The notes beneath the pieces are model-generated. The model searched no databases, was not told where the DNA came from, and worked only from the letters and a program-made list of their open reading frames with translations. A stretch of 64,000 bases of DNA from Acidobacteriota bacterium (GTDB lineage: Bacteria; Acidobacteriota; Thermoanaerobaculia; Multivoradales; JAGPDF01). Both the position numbers and the translations under genes were made by a program. Of this stretch, positions 62,534 to 64,000 are shown in pieces. The stretch lies in NCBI GenBank assembly GCA_014584695.1, contig JACTMI010000028.1, positions 248,001 to 312,000 on the forward strand, in the 5' to 3' direction. How positions within the stretch are numbered: the stretch's first letter is position 1; every line of letters begins with the position of its first letter.

Positions 62534-64000
62534 TCAGCTGCGCACGCCGAGGAAGAGATAGGCCGAGAGAATGGTGAAGAGCAGGCTGGGACTCCAGACC
62601 GCGATCTCGGCGGGAAAGACGCCGACGTCTCCGAGCGTCTTGAACAGGGCGAAGACGGCCATGAAGATCATGCCCAGCACGATCGCCACGCCCAGGCCGT
62701 AGAGCGCACCGCGCCGCTCGAGGCGAAAGGCGAACGGCAGAGCGACCAGGGCCATGACCACCGCCCCTGCCGGGTAGGCGAGCTTGTTCTGCAGCGCGAC
62801 TTCGAGCTCTGGGCGCCGCTGGCCCGCGTCGCGCAGGTCGGAAACGTGGCGCCGGAGCTGACCGTAGGTCATTTGCTGGGGCTTCGGCTGCTGCCCACTG
62901 AAGAACTCCGGCGCTTCGGGCAGGTCACTCCGCACGGCGCCATCGAACTTGACGAACTCGCCGGATCGGTTGCCCTCGAAGCTCCTCGACCAGCCGCCCA
63001 CGAAGACCCAGCCCGCGGCGGTGTATCGCGCCTCTTCCGCGAGCAGGCGGGCGACCAGGCGATGGCGGGAATCGAACTCGAATACCTGCAGGCGCTGGAT
63101 CCCGTCGGTGCGGGCATCGAAGTGGAGGAAGTTGTAGAGGTACCGGCCCTGCGCGAACAGCCATTGGCGGTCGGGGCTGCGAATCGCGCGCTGTGGCGTC
63201 CGGCCCTTGATCACGTCCTTCGCCTCGGCGACCTTCTGGTTGGACGCCGGCAGCACCTGAGCCTGGAGAAAGACGCAGAACGCGCCGAGCGCCGCGGCTC
63301 CGACGAGGGCCGGCACGCCCAAACGATAGAGGCTGACGCCGAGCGCGCGAGCGGCGATGACCTCGTTGTGGCGGGCCAGCAACCCGAACGTCACCAGGGT
63401 CGTCACGAGGGCCGCGATGGGGGCCACTTCGTAGCCCATCTGCATCGCCTGGAACTTGTAGTAGCGGACCAGAACCGGCGTGCCGGGATGGTTCTTCAGG
63501 ATGTCGTCCACGTTCTCGGTGAAGTCGGCGATCATCGACAGCGAGATCCCCGAGACCAGCACGAGAGCCAGGATTCCCCCGAACACGCTCAGCACGTATC
63601 GGTCGAGCCGATTCGGAAAGCGCAGCCGGGGCCGGGGAACGAGAAACCGGATGCTCCCCTGGGAGGCCGGTCTGCGCCGAGCTCTCGACTTCTCGCGCCG
63701 ACCACTCCCGTGTTCCCGCAGCCGCCGCCAGCCGGCGCGGCCTCGACCGAGGAGCCCTGCCGTCATGCGCCGAAATGCCCGCACGCCGCGTCTCCAAAGC
63801 GGGCTATCCAGCCACCGCTTCAGGAGCGGCGGGCGGTCGCGGTCCTTCCAGTAGACCAGGACCAGTCCAGCCACCCCGAGCAGCAGGTTCGGCAGCCACA
63901 TGGCGAGCGCTGGCGAGATCAACTGGACCCTCGCGGCCTCCTCGCCCTGCGTGATCAGGAAGTGGTAGAGGACGACGATCCCGATCGAGAGGGCGAATCC
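62534..64000 (-). CDS. lptG: LptF-LptG fusion permease (5' truncated by window edge)
   Basis: The frame is open to the right edge, giving at least 488 residues. The last 365 or so are a complete LptG-type permease: RLDRYVLSVFGGILALVLVSG, FTENVDDILKNHPG, a periplasmic beta-jellyroll (about 200 residues), and three C-terminal helices ending PSLLFTILSAYLFL. Before it come two helices and LISPALAMWLPNLLL, the normal C-terminus of LptF, then a basic linker of about 80 residues. The gene thus looks like an LptF-LptG fusion. It drives LPS extraction with LptB. The N-terminal part lies outside the window. Confidence 0.85.
   Translation of the reverse strand, partial: GFALSIGIVVLYHFLITQGEEAARVQLISPALAMWLPNLLLGVAGLVLVYWKDRDRPPLLKRWLDSPLWRRGVRAFRRMTAGLLGRGRAGWRRLREHGSGRREKSRARRRPASQGSIRFLVPRPRLRFPNRLDRYVLSVFGGILALVLVSGISLSMIADFTENVDDILKNHPGTPVLVRYYKFQAMQMGYEVAPIAALVTTLVTFGLLARHNEVIAARALGVSLYRLGVPALVGAAALGAFCVFLQAQVLPASNQKVAEAKDVIKGRTPQRAIRSPDRQWLFAQGRYLYNFLHFDARTDGIQRLQVFEFDSRHRLVARLLAEEARYTAAGWVFVGGWSRSFEGNRSGEFVKFDGAVRSDLPEAPEFFSGQQPKPQQMTYGQLRRHVSDLRDAGQRRPELEVALQNKLAYPAGAVVMALVALPFAFRLERRGALYGLGVAIVLGMIFMAVFALFKTLGDVGVFPAEIAVWSPSLLFTILSAYLFLGVRS

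Overview
This 64 kb window is a dense, GC-rich (about 68-70% by eye) stretch of a diderm bacterial chromosome. Lipopolysaccharide transport genes (lptE, an LptF-LptG permease), a full Tol-Pal operon and several lipoproteins show an outer membrane. The mix of hfq, rex, a 10-gene nuo cluster, an NtrC-type regulator and many one-base or four-base gene overlaps would suit an Acidobacteriota-like lineage. That placement is inferred from gene content; no rRNA or phylogeny is available here. I see no insertion sequences, phage, CRISPR arrays or foreign-looking islands. No gap between genes exceeds about 150 bases.

Layout. 1-2.1 kb: NtrC-family regulator and pyrE. 2.1-5.8 kb: two acyl-CoA dehydrogenases and a glycosyltransferase. 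5.9-9.4 kb: a split B12-dependent acyl-CoA mutase whose active-site residues match isobutyryl-CoA mutase, separated by a DinB-fold gene, then a CheY-like protein. 9.5-19.7 kb: a co-oriented housekeeping run (valS, birA, coaX, unknown, comEC, miaA, hfq, lipoprotein, pgsA-like). 19.8-25.7 kb: dnaE, CCA/poly(A) polymerase family, exported unknown, rsmD. 25.7-37.8 kb, minus strand: nuoA-E-F-G-H-J-K-L-M-N, then rex, then a lone pseudopilin gene. nuoB, nuoC, nuoD and nuoI are missing from the cluster. A good Rex operator match sits against the nuoA start, so Rex probably controls its own operon.

37.9-41 kb: glycosyltransferase, polysaccharide deacetylase, FabG-like reductase, acyl carrier protein and a FabZ-like hotdog protein lacking the catalytic His; then tRNA-Leu. 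41-46 kb: a duplicated DUF3060 protein, small lipoprotein, der, MerR regulator, tRNA-Pro, SDR, membrane protein. 45.9-51 kb: ribH, nusB, transglutaminase-like protein, leuS, lptE. 51-56.1 kb, minus strand: rpsT, and tolQ-tolR-tolA/tonB-tolB-pal-cpoB. 56.3-58.1 kb: etfBA. 58-62.5 kb: SpoU methyltransferase, DUF84 NTPase-like gene, metK, polX. 62.5 kb to the end: a permease that looks like an LptF-LptG fusion and runs off the window.

Functional links. The acyl-CoA dehydrogenases would pass electrons to EtfAB, and the mutase would rearrange a short acyl-CoA; together they suggest branched or short-chain acyl-CoA metabolism. Complex I reoxidises NADH under likely Rex control. Tol-Pal and Lpt genes maintain the envelope.
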